Positions 34,100 through 42,646 of a DNA stretch of 64,000 bases are shown one piece after another. Numbering within the stretch: position 1 is the first letter of the stretch; the number at the start of each line of letters is the position of its first letter. This DNA comes from CAVUCH01 sp963697705 (GTDB lineage: Bacteria; Acidobacteriota; Vicinamibacteria; Vicinamibacterales; JAENWD01). The DNA is taken from NCBI GenBank assembly GCA_963697705.1, contig CAVOPA010000003.1:1111954-1175953 (forward strand). Reading direction: 5' to 3'. The position numbers and the translations under genes were made by a program. The notes beneath the pieces are model-generated. The model ran no database searches, was not told where the DNA came from, and saw only the letters and a list, made by a program, of their open reading frames with translations.

Positions 34100-36319
34100 T
34101 CAGCGGCCGCCGGTGTTCGATCGCAGATCCGCGAGCGTCTTGCGGACCTCCGCCTGCGCCGGATCGAGCCTGAGCGACTCGCGGAACGCGGCGGCAGCCC
34201 CTGCGCCATCGCCGACGGCGAGACGCGTCAGCCCCAACCCGTTCAAGGCCATCGTCGACGGCGGGCCGGCCTTGAGCGCGCGTTCGAAGTACGGCAACGC
34301 TTCCGCGGGACGCCCGCCGGACGCGAGAGCGCCGGCGAGGTACAGCAGCCCCTCGGCGTTGTTCGGCTCCAGTGCGATGGCCTGCTGAAAGAGACGCGTC
34401 GCCTCCTCCGCGCGGCCGCTTCGAATCGACACGATGCCGAGCTTGATCATGGCTGGAACGTCGGCCGCGTCGAGCGCGAGGATGCGGCTGTAACGGAGGC
34501 CGGCCGCCTGGACATCACCGGCCACCAGCGAGAAGTCGCCGAGGCGTCGGAGCGCCTCGATCTGATCGGGCGCAATCGTCAGCACGCGCTCGCACAACGC
34601 AGCGGCGTCCGCGTGCTTCCCCTCCTGGATCCGCAGGTCCGCCAGCGACAGCAGCGGCTGTGCGAATTTCGGGTTCTCGCGCGCGACCCGCTCCAGGACC
34701 TCCGCAGCCTCGGTCGTCTTCCCGGCCAGACGAAGGTTGTCGCCGAGCACCACCGCGTCTTCGGCCGAGAGTTGTCCGTCCTTCTCGAGCTGCCGCAGGT
34801 CCGCGATGGCGAGCTCGTGCCGTCCGGCGGCCGTGAACGCCACCGCACGCGTGCGGCGGGCCATCGGAAGATCGGGGGCTTCGTTCAAGACCGTGGTCAG
34901 CTCGCGAATGGCGAGCTCCGGGTCCTCACGCGCGGCAGACATGCCGCGATTCAGCGGACGGAGGAGATGCACACCGTCCTTGGGATCCTTGAGCACGCCG
35001 TCGCGCGGCGCCGTGCTCCCCGATCCGCTGACGTATCCAAGCGCCCTCAGCCGCTCCATCGTGGTCGGATCGACGACCGCGGCCGCAGCGGACGGGGGCC
35101 GCTGGCGCATCGCCGCCCCGAGCCTGCGCCGCAGCTCCGCCGCCCGCGCCGGCTGCTCGCCGATGCGATTGATCGTCTCGGACGCGTCCGTATCCAACGC
35201 GTACAGCTCGGGATGGGGTGCCTCGATGTACTTGAGTCCCGCCGTCCTCCACGAATGGAGGGGCGCCCATCCCAGTTCCATCTGCGGGTACAGCGACTCC
35301 GCGTATGCGGGCGCGTCCTCCAGGTCACGCCCCTCCGCCGCTGCCCGCACGGAGCGTCCGTCCACAGCCGGCCGCGGCGGAAGCCCGGCGTAGTCGAGCA
35401 ACGTCGGCAACACATCGATGGAGCGGACGATGGTGCGGGGAACACCTCCGGCGGGCACACCAGGGCCAGCCATCACCCACGGCACGCGGAGCGTCGCGTC
35501 GTAGATGAAGATGCCGTGCGTGGCCTCGCCGTGCTCACCGAGGCTCTCGCCGTGATCGGACGTGAGGAGCACCAGTGTGTGGTCCATCTCGCGAGTTGTC
35601 GCGAGCGCCTCGAAGAGCCGGCCCAGCTCACGGTCGACGAATGCGACCTCGCCGTCATACGGTGTCGCACGGAAGCGCTCGGCGAGATCGGCGGCCGGCG
35701 GCTCATATGGCGCATGCGGGTCGTAGTAGTGCACCCAGAGAAACCAGGGGCGCGGCTGTCCGGGTGGATGGCTGGACGGCTGGAGCCACCGGAGAACCGC
35801 GCCCGTCGTGGCATCCGCAGTCCGCTCCACGTACGGGGTGCGGCGCAGGTCGTTCCCGCGTGGCAGGTGGTCGTCGTAGGTGTCGAACCCGCGATCGAAC
35901 CCGAAGCGGCGATCGAGCGGGAACCCGGAGACGAACGCCGCCGTGCGGTATCCCGCCTGCCGGAAGTCCTCGGCGGCCGTGCTCACCGCCGGCGCGAGCA
36001 CGAACCCGCTGTTGTTCCGGAACCCGTGGCCGAGCGGCGTTCGGCCGGTCAGGATCGACGCGTGCGACGGACCAGTGAGTGGCGCATGGGCGACCGCTGT
36101 TGCGAAACGCACCCCCCGCCTGGCCAGGGCGTCGATAGTCGGCGTCATCGCCGCCTGACGTCCGTAGCACCCGAGATGGTCCGCGCGCAGCGTGTCGATC
36201 GTCACGAGCAGCACATTGGGGCGTTCCGCCGGCGCGGCGGACGGCGCCCCGTCACGCCGGCACCCGGCAGCCGCCGCCAATAGCGCCAGCGCGATGGTGA
36301 GCCTGAGGACGCCGCGCAT
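34100..36319 (-). CDS. Sulfatase/alkaline-phosphatase-superfamily lipoprotein with C-terminal TPR repeats
   Basis: 739 residues from ATG 36319, with a lipoprotein signal (LTIALALLAAAAGC; lipobox Cys at 20). Sulfatase-superfamily domain at about residues 30-380: RPNVLLVTIDTLRADHLGCY with metal Asp, PLTGPSHASILTGRTPLGHG, FLWVHYYDPHAPYEPP and LTSDHGESLGEHGE. The position that holds Cys/Ser in true sulfatases is Thr (T-G-P-S-H), as in phosphoethanolamine- and phosphoglycerol-transferase relatives, so formylglycine maturation is not possible. From about 450 there are eight or so TPR units (EAAEVLERVARENPKFAQPL). Probably a membrane-anchored hydrolase or transferase with a protein-binding tail; the sulfatase label should be read as fold only. 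Confidence 0.75.
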   Translation of the reverse strand: MRGVLRLTIALALLAAAAGCRRDGAPSAAPAERPNVLLVTIDTLRADHLGCYGRQAAMTPTIDALARRGVRFATAVAHAPLTGPSHASILTGRTPLGHGFRNNSGFVLAPAVSTAAEDFRQAGYRTAAFVSGFPLDRRFGFDRGFDTYDDHLPRGNDLRRTPYVERTADATTGAVLRWLQPSSHPPGQPRPWFLWVHYYDPHAPYEPPAADLAERFRATPYDGEVAFVDRELGRLFEALATTREMDHTLVLLTSDHGESLGEHGEATHGIFIYDATLRVPWVMAGPGVPAGGVPRTIVRSIDVLPTLLDYAGLPPRPAVDGRSVRAAAEGRDLEDAPAYAESLYPQMELGWAPLHSWRTAGLKYIEAPHPELYALDTDASETINRIGEQPARAAELRRRLGAAMRQRPPSAAAAVVDPTTMERLRALGYVSGSGSTAPRDGVLKDPKDGVHLLRPLNRGMSAAREDPELAIRELTTVLNEAPDLPMARRTRAVAFTAAGRHELAIADLRQLEKDGQLSAEDAVVLGDNLRLAGKTTEAAEVLERVARENPKFAQPLLSLADLRIQEGKHADAAALCERVLTIAPDQIEALRRLGDFSLVAGDVQAAGLRYSRILALDAADVPAMIKLGIVSIRSGRAEEATRLFQQAIALEPNNAEGLLYLAGALASGGRPAEALPYFERALKAGPPSTMALNGLGLTRLAVGDGAGAAAAFRESLRLDPAQAEVRKTLADLRSNTGGR

Positions 36320-36384
36320 GGTTTCGTGAGCGTAGCGGCGAACCGCTGACCCGCTCAAGCTGATTAGGCGCGTCATTAATTTCG

Positions 36385-36412
36385 TTGACAGTGGTCTGAC
36401 CAAAGGTATACA
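36385..36412 (+). promoter_or_regulatory. Sigma70-like promoter overlapped by a GntR/FadR-type operator
   Basis: TTGACA at 36385-36390 and TATACA at 36407-36412 with a 16-bp spacer. The spacer holds TGGTCTGACCA (36392-36402), a perfect 5+1+5 palindrome of the TGGTCnGACCA type recognised by FadR-subfamily GntR regulators. It lies 120 bases upstream of the TonB-receptor ATG at 36535. A repressor bound there would block RNA polymerase directly. The regulator gene is not in the window. Confidence 0.6.
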
Positions 36413-36534
36413 GAATCGCTCAGCATATCGATGGCTCGTCGCGTGTGCAGCGAGTCACGTCCTGCCGCGGCCGGCCCTGGAGCCAGTGCAGCTCGGCCGT
36501 ACAGATTTCGTTGGACGGAGAGGAGACGGAGACG

Positions 36535-37788
36535 ATGCGGACACAGGCTTTTGCCGTCGTATGCGGAGCACGGCGCGACGTGCCTCGGCGTGCGCTGATG
36601 TGGATACTGCTCATCCTCCTCGCGGGTGCGTCCCCTGCCCTCGCGCAATCATTCCTCGGGACGCTGCGGGGAACCGTCACCGACGCCCAGGGCGCGGTCG
36701 TCAGCGGGGCGAGCGTTCTCATCATCGACGAGGACTCCGGCGCCACCCGAACGATCGACACCGATACCGAAGGTCGCTACGAGGCCGCGAGGCTGAGGCC
36801 GGGGACCTACCGCGTCGAGGTGGTCGCACCGAGCTTCAAGAAGTTCGAGAAGACCGGCATCGTCCTGCGCGCGGCAGGCACCGCGCTGGTTGACATCGCA
36901 CTCGAACTGGGCGCGCTCGCCGAAACGGTGACGGTGACGGCTGAGACCGAGAACAACATCACGCTCGACAGCCAGGCGATCGCGCGGGGACTCGACCAGC
37001 AGCAGCTGCACGATCTGCCTCGCAATAGCCGAGACGTCAGGGACTTCCTGCTGCTGAACCCGAACGTCGTGGGTGGATTCGACGACATGCAGTTCCTGGG
37101 CAGCCGCACCTACGGTGTGAGCTACATCCAGGACGGCCAGGCCTCGACGAATGCGATCTTCGGCACGATCGGCAACTCCGCGCCGGGCCTCGACTCGGTT
37201 GCGGAGATCCAGGTGCTCTCGAACTCGTACAGCGCCGAGTACGGCGGTCTGGCTGGCGTCGTCGTGACGACGAAGCGCGGAGGAAACGCGTACCACGGCA
37301 CGAGCTTCTACGACTTCAACAGCGACGGCTTGAACGCGCTCACGTACAACCAGACGCTCGCCGGCGTGGAGCGCGGAGACCCCCTCTCAGACACGCACGA
37401 GCATCGCTGGGGCGGCAGCATGGGCGGCCCGCTCGTCCACAACAAGCTGTTCTTCTACGCCAACTACGAGGGATCGAACGACAAGGCGATCTACGGCGGC
37501 GCGCGCATCAACGTGCCGACCGAAGCGATGCGGAACGGCGACTTCCGCGGAACGGCGGTAGTCCCGAACGATCCTGATACCGGCGAACCGTTTGCCGACC
37601 AGATGATTCCCAGCAATAGGGTCGACCAGGCCGCACGCAACATCATGAACTTTTTCTACCCGCTGCCCAATCAAGGCGTGCTCGCCAACGGGTACGGGGT
37701 GTTCCAGCAGTTCGTGCCCCAGACACGCAACCGGCAGCGTGGTGACATCCGGATCGATCATCAAGCCACGCAGAACGACACGTTCTTC
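36535..37788 (+). CDS. Oar-like TonB-dependent receptor, N-terminal part (frame breaks at about 37789)
   Basis: From ATG 36535, after AGGAGACGGAG. Signal peptide (WILLILLAGASPALAQ), then a carboxypeptidase-regulatory-like beta domain (LRGTVTDAQGAVVSGASVLI ... GRYEAARLRPGTYRVEV), then the plug (NNITLDSQAIARGLDQQQLH, DLPRNSRDVRDFLLLNPNVV, IQDGQASTNA, VVVTTKRGGNAYHGT) and the first barrel strands (WGGSMGGPLVHNKLFFYANY). It is an outer-membrane TonB receptor of the large acidobacterial Oar/'TonB-dependent receptor, carboxypeptidase regulatory-like' group. The next 100 residues in this frame are nonsense, whereas the barrel continues one base on, so the gene is split. Controlled by the promoter/operator at 36385. 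Confidence 0.8.
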
Positions 37789-37789
37789 T

Positions 37790-38083
37790 GTCCGGGGCGG
37801 ATATCAGCACCGGGACCCGAACAGCATTCTGTTCGAGGTGCGCGGCAACGGCTTCACGAACTTTCCCATCGAGAACACGAACCTCGACACGGGCTCGGCG
37901 GTCGCCGGGTGGACGAAGGTCCTGTCAGCGCGGATGGTCAACGAGTTCCGGGCGGGCTACAACTACGACAACTCGAGACGGGAAAGCAACTTCCGCGCCG
38001 GCGATGTCTCGGCTCAGCTCGGCATCGAGACAACGCCCGGTCTCGCCGACTTGCGAGGGTTTCCGAGCTTCACGTTCTCGGGC
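37790..38083 (+). CDS. TonB-dependent receptor, middle part between two frameshifts
   Basis: This frame carries about 98 codons of the barrel that join the previous and next parts: VRGGYQHRDPNSILFEVRGN, then ENTNLDTGSAVAGWTKVLSA and RMVNEFRAGYNYDNSRRESN. At 38084 one extra base shifts the match into the frame of the last part. It is not an independent gene; there is no start or ribosome site. Confidence 0.65.
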
Positions 38084-38084
38084 T

Positions 38085-39959
38085 GCGAACCGGCCCGCGA
38101 GCATTCAGGATCAGCAGCGCAACGTCGACCGGACGCTCCGACAGAACGCGTTTTCGGTCAGCGACAACTTCACGTGGATCACGGGCGGACATTCCTGGAA
38201 GGTCGGTGGCCTGTGGAACCGCAACATGGCACGCGACGGCTTCGGGATTGGACTGAACGCGCGGGGTTCGTATGCGTTCAACGGCGCGAGGAGCGGCAAC
38301 GCGTTCACCGATTTCCTTCTCGGCCTGCCGCGGCAGGTGGTGGAAAACGTCAGCAACCGGGGGCCGCTCGACGGCCACTCGAACGACTTCGCTGTCTTCG
38401 GACAGGACGACTGGAAGATCGGCCGCAGCCTGACGTTGTTTCTCGGCCTGCGGTACGAGGTCGTCGGCAACTGGCATGAGAAGGATGACCTGCTCGCGAA
38501 CTTCATCCTCGACGATGGCGGACACCATGTCGTGCCGAACGCGGATGTCGCGGCCAAGCTTCCGCCGGGGATCATAGACCTGAATCGGACGCTGATCGCC
38601 AGCGACGTGGGCCTGCCCAGCACGCTGATTCATACGGACAGAAACAACTTCAGCCCGCGCGTCGGCTTCGCCTGGCGTCTCGACGAGAACAACAGGACGG
38701 TGCTGCGCGGCGGCTTCGGGCTGTTCCATCCGACGGTTGCCGTGCAGGGTGTGCGCGACCTGCTGGCGACCAATGAGTTCAGGTACGGAAATACGGTCCG
38801 GGGCTCCACGCTCTCGCACGGTTTCAGCACCGGCAGGTCCTCCGTGGATCCAAACGATTACGGCAGCGAGGGAATCGATCCGAACCTCAAGAGCCCGGAT
38901 ATCTATCAATACAACGTCACCTTGGAGCGGGAGCTGCCGGGAGGCCTCGGCCTGCGCATGAGCTACATGGGCTCGGCCATGCGCAACCTGCTCGTGACCA
39001 GGTTCTTCAACGATCTGCCCGCGAGCACGAACGAGTTTCACAACGACTTCGACAATTTTCCGGAAGAGTTCCTGCGGCTTCCCCTCTATCCCCCGTACTT
39101 GAACACCTTCACGAACATCACGCAGAACCTCGGAAGCGGCCGATTCGACGCGGGCCAGTTCGAGCTGGTGCGGCGCTGGAGAAACGGGCTCGCCGTGGAC
39201 GTGGCGTACACCCTGTCGCACTCCGACAGCAACGCCCCGGACTCGGGCAACAGCAGTCTCGGCGTCATCCAGTTCGATTCGTTCGATATCGAGAAGGACC
39301 GCGGGCCGGATCCGAACGTGGTCAAGCACCGCGTCGTTGCCAACGCCACCTGGGACATCCCCGTGGGTCACGGCCGGCCGCACGGCGCCGATCTGCCAGG
39401 CTGGGCCAACGAGCTGTTCGGGGGCTGGACCGTGTCGACGATCGTTCAGGCCCGCAGCGGTCCGAACCTGACGCCGTTCTTCACTGGCTTTTACACGACC
39501 AGCCCATGGAACACCGGCCGGGCACTGGATGGCATTGGGTGCTTCTGCGAGTCGTGGCGACCCGACCAGGTCGGCGATCCGAGTCCAGGTGGTTCGCGGG
39601 AGCAATTCTTCAACCCGGCGGCGTACGCGATGCCGGCGCCCGGGCAGCTGGGGAACACGAAAAGAGGCAGCCTCCGCGGGCCGGGGACGTGGGTCGCCAA
39701 TTTCGCCTTCTACAAGGACATCGTGACCCGGAACAGCTTCCGGCTCCAGTTCACGACGCTGCTCGACAATGCGTTCAACCACCCGCAGTTCTTCGTCAGC
39801 GCGATAGACGCGCCGGACTTCCTCAACCTGACCGATGCTCTCGTGAATGGTGTGCCCGACAACGGGTCCACCGGAGTGCTTGGCGCGGGTGCGGTGCAGA
39901 ACGTGGAGGGGTTCTCACCCGGACGTGTCATCAGATTGGGGTTACGCGCGACATTCTAG
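38085..39959 (+). CDS. TonB-dependent receptor, C-terminal barrel
   Basis: About 624 codons completing the receptor: ANRPASIQDQQRNVDRTLRQ, NAFSVSDNFTWITGGHSWKV, FGQDDWKIGRSLTLFLGLRY, FSPRVGFAWRLDENNRTVLR, TLERELPGGLGLRMSYMGS and VDVAYTLSHSDSNAPDSGNS, ending in the outer-membrane beta-barrel C terminus SPGRVIRLGLRATF with terminal Phe, the BAM recognition signal. The whole gene (36535-39959) would be about 1140 residues, normal for the family. The intact ends argue that the two shifts are recent or are assembly errors. Two strong hairpins follow. Confidence 0.8.
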   Translation, partial: ANRPASIQDQQRNVDRTLRQNAFSVSDNFTWITGGHSWKVGGLWNRNMARDGFGIGLNARGSYAFNGARSGNAFTDFLLGLPRQVVENVSNRGPLDGHSNDFAVFGQDDWKIGRSLTLFLGLRYEVVGNWHEKDDLLANFILDDGGHHVVPNADVAAKLPPGIIDLNRTLIASDVGLPSTLIHTDRNNFSPRVGFAWRLDENNRTVLRGGFGLFHPTVAVQGVRDLLATNEFRYGNTVRGSTLSHGFSTGRSSVDPNDYGSEGIDPNLKSPDIYQYNVTLERELPGGLGLRMSYMGSAMRNLLVTRFFNDLPASTNEFHNDFDNFPEEFLRLPLYPPYLNTFTNITQNLGSGRFDAGQFELVRRWRNGLAVDVAYTLSHSDSNAPDSGNSSLGVIQFDSFDIEKDRGPDPNVVKHRVVANATWDIPVGHGRPHGADLPGWANELFGGWTVSTIVQARSGPNLTPFFTGFYTTSPWNTGRALDGIGCFCESWRPDQVGDPSPGGSREQFFNPAAYAMPAPGQLGNTKRGSLRGPGTWVANFAFYKDIVTRNSFRLQFTTLLDNAFNHPQFFVSAIDAPDFLNLTDALVNGVPDNGSTGVLGAGAVQNVEGFSPGRVIRLGLRATF

Positions 39960-39980
39960 CCCCCGCACCCGGTGCGGGGG
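39960..39980 (+). terminator. Terminator-like hairpin right after the TonB receptor stop
   Basis: CCCCCGCACC, C, GGTGCGGGGG: a perfect 10-bp GC stem beginning one base after the TAG at 39957-39959, followed by CTTCGCC rather than a T-tract. Strong enough to stall polymerase. Confidence 0.65.
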
Positions 39981-40016
39981 CTTCGCCGCCGGCGTGTCGC
40001 GCTCACGGCAGCCACG

Positions 40017-40050
40017 GAGTTGACCGGGACCGCAAGGTCCCGGTCAACTC
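40017..40050. terminator. Perfect 15-bp hairpin with GCAA tetraloop
   Basis: GAGTTGACCGGGACC at 40017-40031, loop GCAA, then GGTCCCGGTCAACTC at 40036-40050. The stem is fully complementary and the loop is a GNRA tetraloop. It lies between the convergent TonB receptor and DinB genes, so it may serve as a bidirectional terminator or 3'-end protector. Confidence 0.65.
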
Positions 40051-40315
40051 GTTCCAAGGCGCGCACGTTACTTCTCTCCACTCGGACCCACCTTCGCCCC
40101 TCCACGCCCAGTTCAGTCGTCGGATCCACGGCATCGACGCGATCATAGCGACGCCGAAGGCGCCCGCATCCAGGCGGCGGGTGGACGTGTCTGCTGATCT
40201 ACGCAGCCGGTAATCGGTGACCAGCTCGGTCTGACCATCGCGCCGCTGCCCCATCACCGAAACGGCGTCGCTGCGCCTGGGATCGAGGCTGACCCGTATC
40301 CCGGCAACGCCGTGG

Positions 40316-40672
40316 CTACTTGCCGGCAGGGAAACCTGCGCTCGCCTTGATCTCCCTGATCTGCAGGATGTGACGCTGCGAGTGCGTGGAGATCATGAGC
40401 AGCCACTGGTAGACGCTCATATTGCCTTCGACCAGCTTGCGGCCGCGCAGGTCGTCCTGGTTGTCGGTCGCGAAGTTCCTGATCGTCACGCGAAGGGCAC
40501 GGAAGTCCTCGAGCGCCGACTGCACGTCCTTGTACTTGCCCTTCGGCTCGCGGGCCTCACCGGTCCGGCTCCGCTCGGTCCGATCGATGCCGTACCAGAG
40601 GATGTCCGCATCCGTTGCCTCGATCGTCCCGGCTGACGGCTGCTGCATCGAGTCCTGCACCATCTTCCAGTA
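40316..40672 (-). CDS. DinB-family protein, C-terminal part after frameshift
   Basis: Continues the gene that begins at 40910. Its codons take over after one extra base at about 40673: YWKMVQDSMQQPSAGTIEAT, then DADILWYGIDRTERSRTGE, KYKDVQSALEDFRALRVTIR and the final helix with the third putative metal His, YQWLLMISTHSQRHILQIRE. DinB/YfiT proteins are four-helix bundles with a His triad for a divalent metal, often thiol- or stress-related. Stop TAG at 40316-40318. Confidence 0.65.
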   Translation of the reverse strand, partial: YWKMVQDSMQQPSAGTIEATDADILWYGIDRTERSRTGEAREPKGKYKDVQSALEDFRALRVTIRNFATDNQDDLRGRKLVEGNMSVYQWLLMISTHSQRHILQIREIKASAGFPAGK

Positions 40673-40673
40673 C

Positions 40674-40910
40674 CTGGGGCTCGGCGATCGCCAGGTGTTC
40701 GACCACGTCGAGGATGTGCCAGCTGCCGGCGCCCGGCCGATGCGTCACCTGCGCGGGCGTCAACCCGGCCAGCTCGCTGGCCAGCCAGCTCTCCGTCATC
40801 GCGAGGTGCGCCAGCAGCCGCTGGCGGTCGATCGGTTTGGTGGGCTCGGCGCCGGCCGGCACGACGAGCAGGGCGGCAAACAACGAGGCAAGTAGTGTGC
40901 GCATGAGCAT
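40674..40910 (-). CDS. DinB-family protein, exported, N-terminal part (frame breaks at about 40673)
   Basis: From ATG 40910 (an alternative ATG at 40904). Signal peptide MRTLLASLFAALLVVPAGAE, then the first DinB helices: PIDRQRLLAHLAMTESWLAS, ELAGLTPAQVTHRPGAGSWH and ILDVVEHLAIAEPQ, with the first metal His (VVEHL). After that the frame reads unrelated sequence while the domain goes on one base away in a CCCCAGG run. Exported DinB proteins are frequent in Acidobacteria. Joined length would be about 196 residues. Confidence 0.65.
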
Positions 40911-41040
40911 GGCTCCGCGGCTACGATGCCGTGTCGCGCGGACCCGGTCAAGGCCGTTCGTCACAATTGCGCACGTTCGTCACATCTCGATCGGCGCTGC
41001 CGCCCCGAGCGTCTCTCGACCAGCAAGTGAAGCGGGCTGG

Positions 41041-41427
41041 CTACTGACCGATCGCTCCCACCCACCGCAACGCAAGAAGAACCAGGCCGAGCAGCATGAG
41101 GGAGCCGAAGAAGCGAAAGGTGTGTCGTGTGACCCGCTCTGGCAGGAAGGTATCGAAGGCATATCCCTTCTCCGCACCGTAGCTGACCGCGAGCGCGGTC
41201 AGGGGGCACTTCATCCCATTGCCCGCGAACACCACCGTCTCTGTCCCAAGCAGCGCCAAGGCAACCCAGAGCCACCATCCTCTTGATCCCGTGAGGCCCG
41301 CGTAGACGAGGACGAACGTGGATGCAGCCATGACGATGTAGATGACGGTGTGGATGCCCCGCACGAGCGCCAGGCGTCGTGCGTCCCCGCTGATGTCCGT
41401 CGGCTCGATCACGATGTCAGAACGCAC
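41041..41427 (-). CDS. Small four-helix membrane protein, coupled to the cyclase-like gene
   Basis: About 128 residues from GTG 41427, which overlaps the upstream gene by 11 bases; GTG 41412 is another possible start. Four hydrophobic segments: ALVRGIHTVIYIVMAASTFV, GWWLWVALALLGTETVVFAG, and after the polar motif NGMKCPLTALAVSYGAEKGY, LPERVTRHTFRFFGSLMLLG. The motif NGMKCPLT is well conserved in similar hypothetical proteins as I remember them, but the function is unknown. Overlap indicates co-translation with the squalene-cyclase-like protein. Confidence 0.55.
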   Translation of the reverse strand: MRSDIVIEPTDISGDARRLALVRGIHTVIYIVMAASTFVLVYAGLTGSRGWWLWVALALLGTETVVFAGNGMKCPLTALAVSYGAEKGYAFDTFLPERVTRHTFRFFGSLMLLGLVLLALRWVGAIGQ

Positions 41428-42352
41428 TCGCCCAGCGCAGCACGCGCAGCGCGCGAAGGGTGTTCCAGCGGCTCGGCTCGCCGGCGCGGCCTTCCATCTC
41501 GAAGTGGACCGGACCCGGATGCGGATTCTCGAGCGGCCATCGCCCGTTCTCGTCACGCTTGTTCGCCAGCAGATCGACGGCCTCGGCGATGCGTTCGTCT
41601 GGCGCGACGCCCGCTCGGCGCAAGTAGTCGAGTGCCCACAGGATGTCGTAATGCCAGCGCGTGGGAAACGAACACTGCGTCCACGCGGCGGGCCTCCGGA
41701 GTTTGCGATCGAATCTGACGATCTCCCCGGTTGATCGCGATCTGAACAGCCGCCGCTCGAGGAAATATTCCTGCCCTCGCAGGCGAGCGCCGGTAACGTC
41801 AGGCACCGGGCCGTTCGCCCTCTCGTACTCCAGCAACCCTTCAAGGACGCAGATCGTCGTATGGAACGACGACCGCTGGCTGCGCGGGGCGTCGCAGTTC
41901 CAGCCGCCGTCGCTCAACTGCTCTTGCAGCAGCCGGTCGACGAGACGATTGCTGGCCGCGCCGAAATACGCGCCGATCGCAAGCACCCGTCCGTTGATAC
42001 AAGGTTCGACCTCGCCTTCGAAGAACGGCGAGTCGCCGAACGCCTCGCCCCAGGTGCAGCGCTCACGCACCTGGCTGATCGCCCGTCGCACCCGATCGCT
42101 CGTGGGGTCGACGCCGAGATCTCGCAACAGCTGGAGCGTGTCGTTGGTGGAGATCCAGGCGTGCGGTACGAAGGCCGCGCCGCCCCAATGGCCATCCGAT
42201 CCCTGAAGGTCCAGCAGGCGAGCCCCCCAACCCTCCACGGCCACGCGCGATCGCTCACGCGCGACGGTCGCGTCCGACTCGGGGATCAGGTCGCGCATGA
42301 CCTGCCAGCGAATCGAGGGATCCGAGTCGAGCAGCCACTCGATGACACGCAT
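41417..42352 (-). CDS. Terpenoid-cyclase/prenyltransferase-like alpha-alpha toroid protein
   Basis: 311 residues from ATG 42352 (MRVIEWLLDSDPSIRWQVMR). Repeated alpha-hairpins with QW-like motifs: LLDLQGSDGHWGGAAFVPHA, LQEQLSDGGWNCDAPRSQ, LLANKRDENGRWPLENPHPG. The short length and absence of the DxDD or DCTAE acidic motif argue against true squalene-hopene cyclase activity. Proteins like this are annotated as squalene-cyclase-like or prenyltransferase-fold hypotheticals in soil bacteria. Soluble, no signal peptide. Co-operonic with the small membrane protein downstream. Confidence 0.65.
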   Translation of the reverse strand: MRVIEWLLDSDPSIRWQVMRDLIPESDATVARERSRVAVEGWGARLLDLQGSDGHWGGAAFVPHAWISTNDTLQLLRDLGVDPTSDRVRRAISQVRERCTWGEAFGDSPFFEGEVEPCINGRVLAIGAYFGAASNRLVDRLLQEQLSDGGWNCDAPRSQRSSFHTTICVLEGLLEYERANGPVPDVTGARLRGQEYFLERRLFRSRSTGEIVRFDRKLRRPAAWTQCSFPTRWHYDILWALDYLRRAGVAPDERIAEAVDLLANKRDENGRWPLENPHPGPVHFEMEGRAGEPSRWNTLRALRVLRWASAF

Positions 42353-42461
42353 CCGCAGACTCTCATCTGAGCCCGTCGCTCACGTCAGTTGATGCTCCGA
42401 AGCGAATCGCCACGGCGGCGCCGTCCCTCGTGGCGAGTAGCTTTGGGCGCGTCGCGTGCCA

Positions 42462-42493
42462 CGTGGAGGCCAGCCTGAAGGCTGGCTACACGG
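42462..42493. repeat. Single REP-like hairpin
   Basis: CGTGGAGGCCAGCCTGAAGG followed by CTGGCTACACGG. Read on the minus strand it starts GTAGCCAGCCTTCAGGCTGG, so it is the same GTAG...CCTTCAGG family with GCCAGCC/GGCTGGC arms. It lies in the 294-bp gap between divergent-looking minus-strand genes where I see no gene. Confidence 0.75.
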
Positions 42494-42646
42494 ACCATGC
42501 CACCGATTGCGCTCACCCCACGGCGGCGGTCCGGCCCAATCGATCGCGGTTCAGCGACTTCTGCTGGCGCCGTTGATGGACGGGGACATTCCCGAATCGC
42601 GTCCGTTGCTTTCCGCTTTCGACCCTCGGGCCGACCTCAAATCGTC

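Noticed and set aside
34085..36283. A 732-codon open frame antisense to the sulfatase-superfamily gene
   Set aside because: Arg/Gly-rich with no recognisable motifs; the minus-strand gene has clear active-site and TPR motifs.
40222..40240. A second GntR-like site (GGTCTGACC) downstream of the TonB receptor
   Set aside because: Only the 9-base core is present, flanks do not match, and no promoter or gene start is near.
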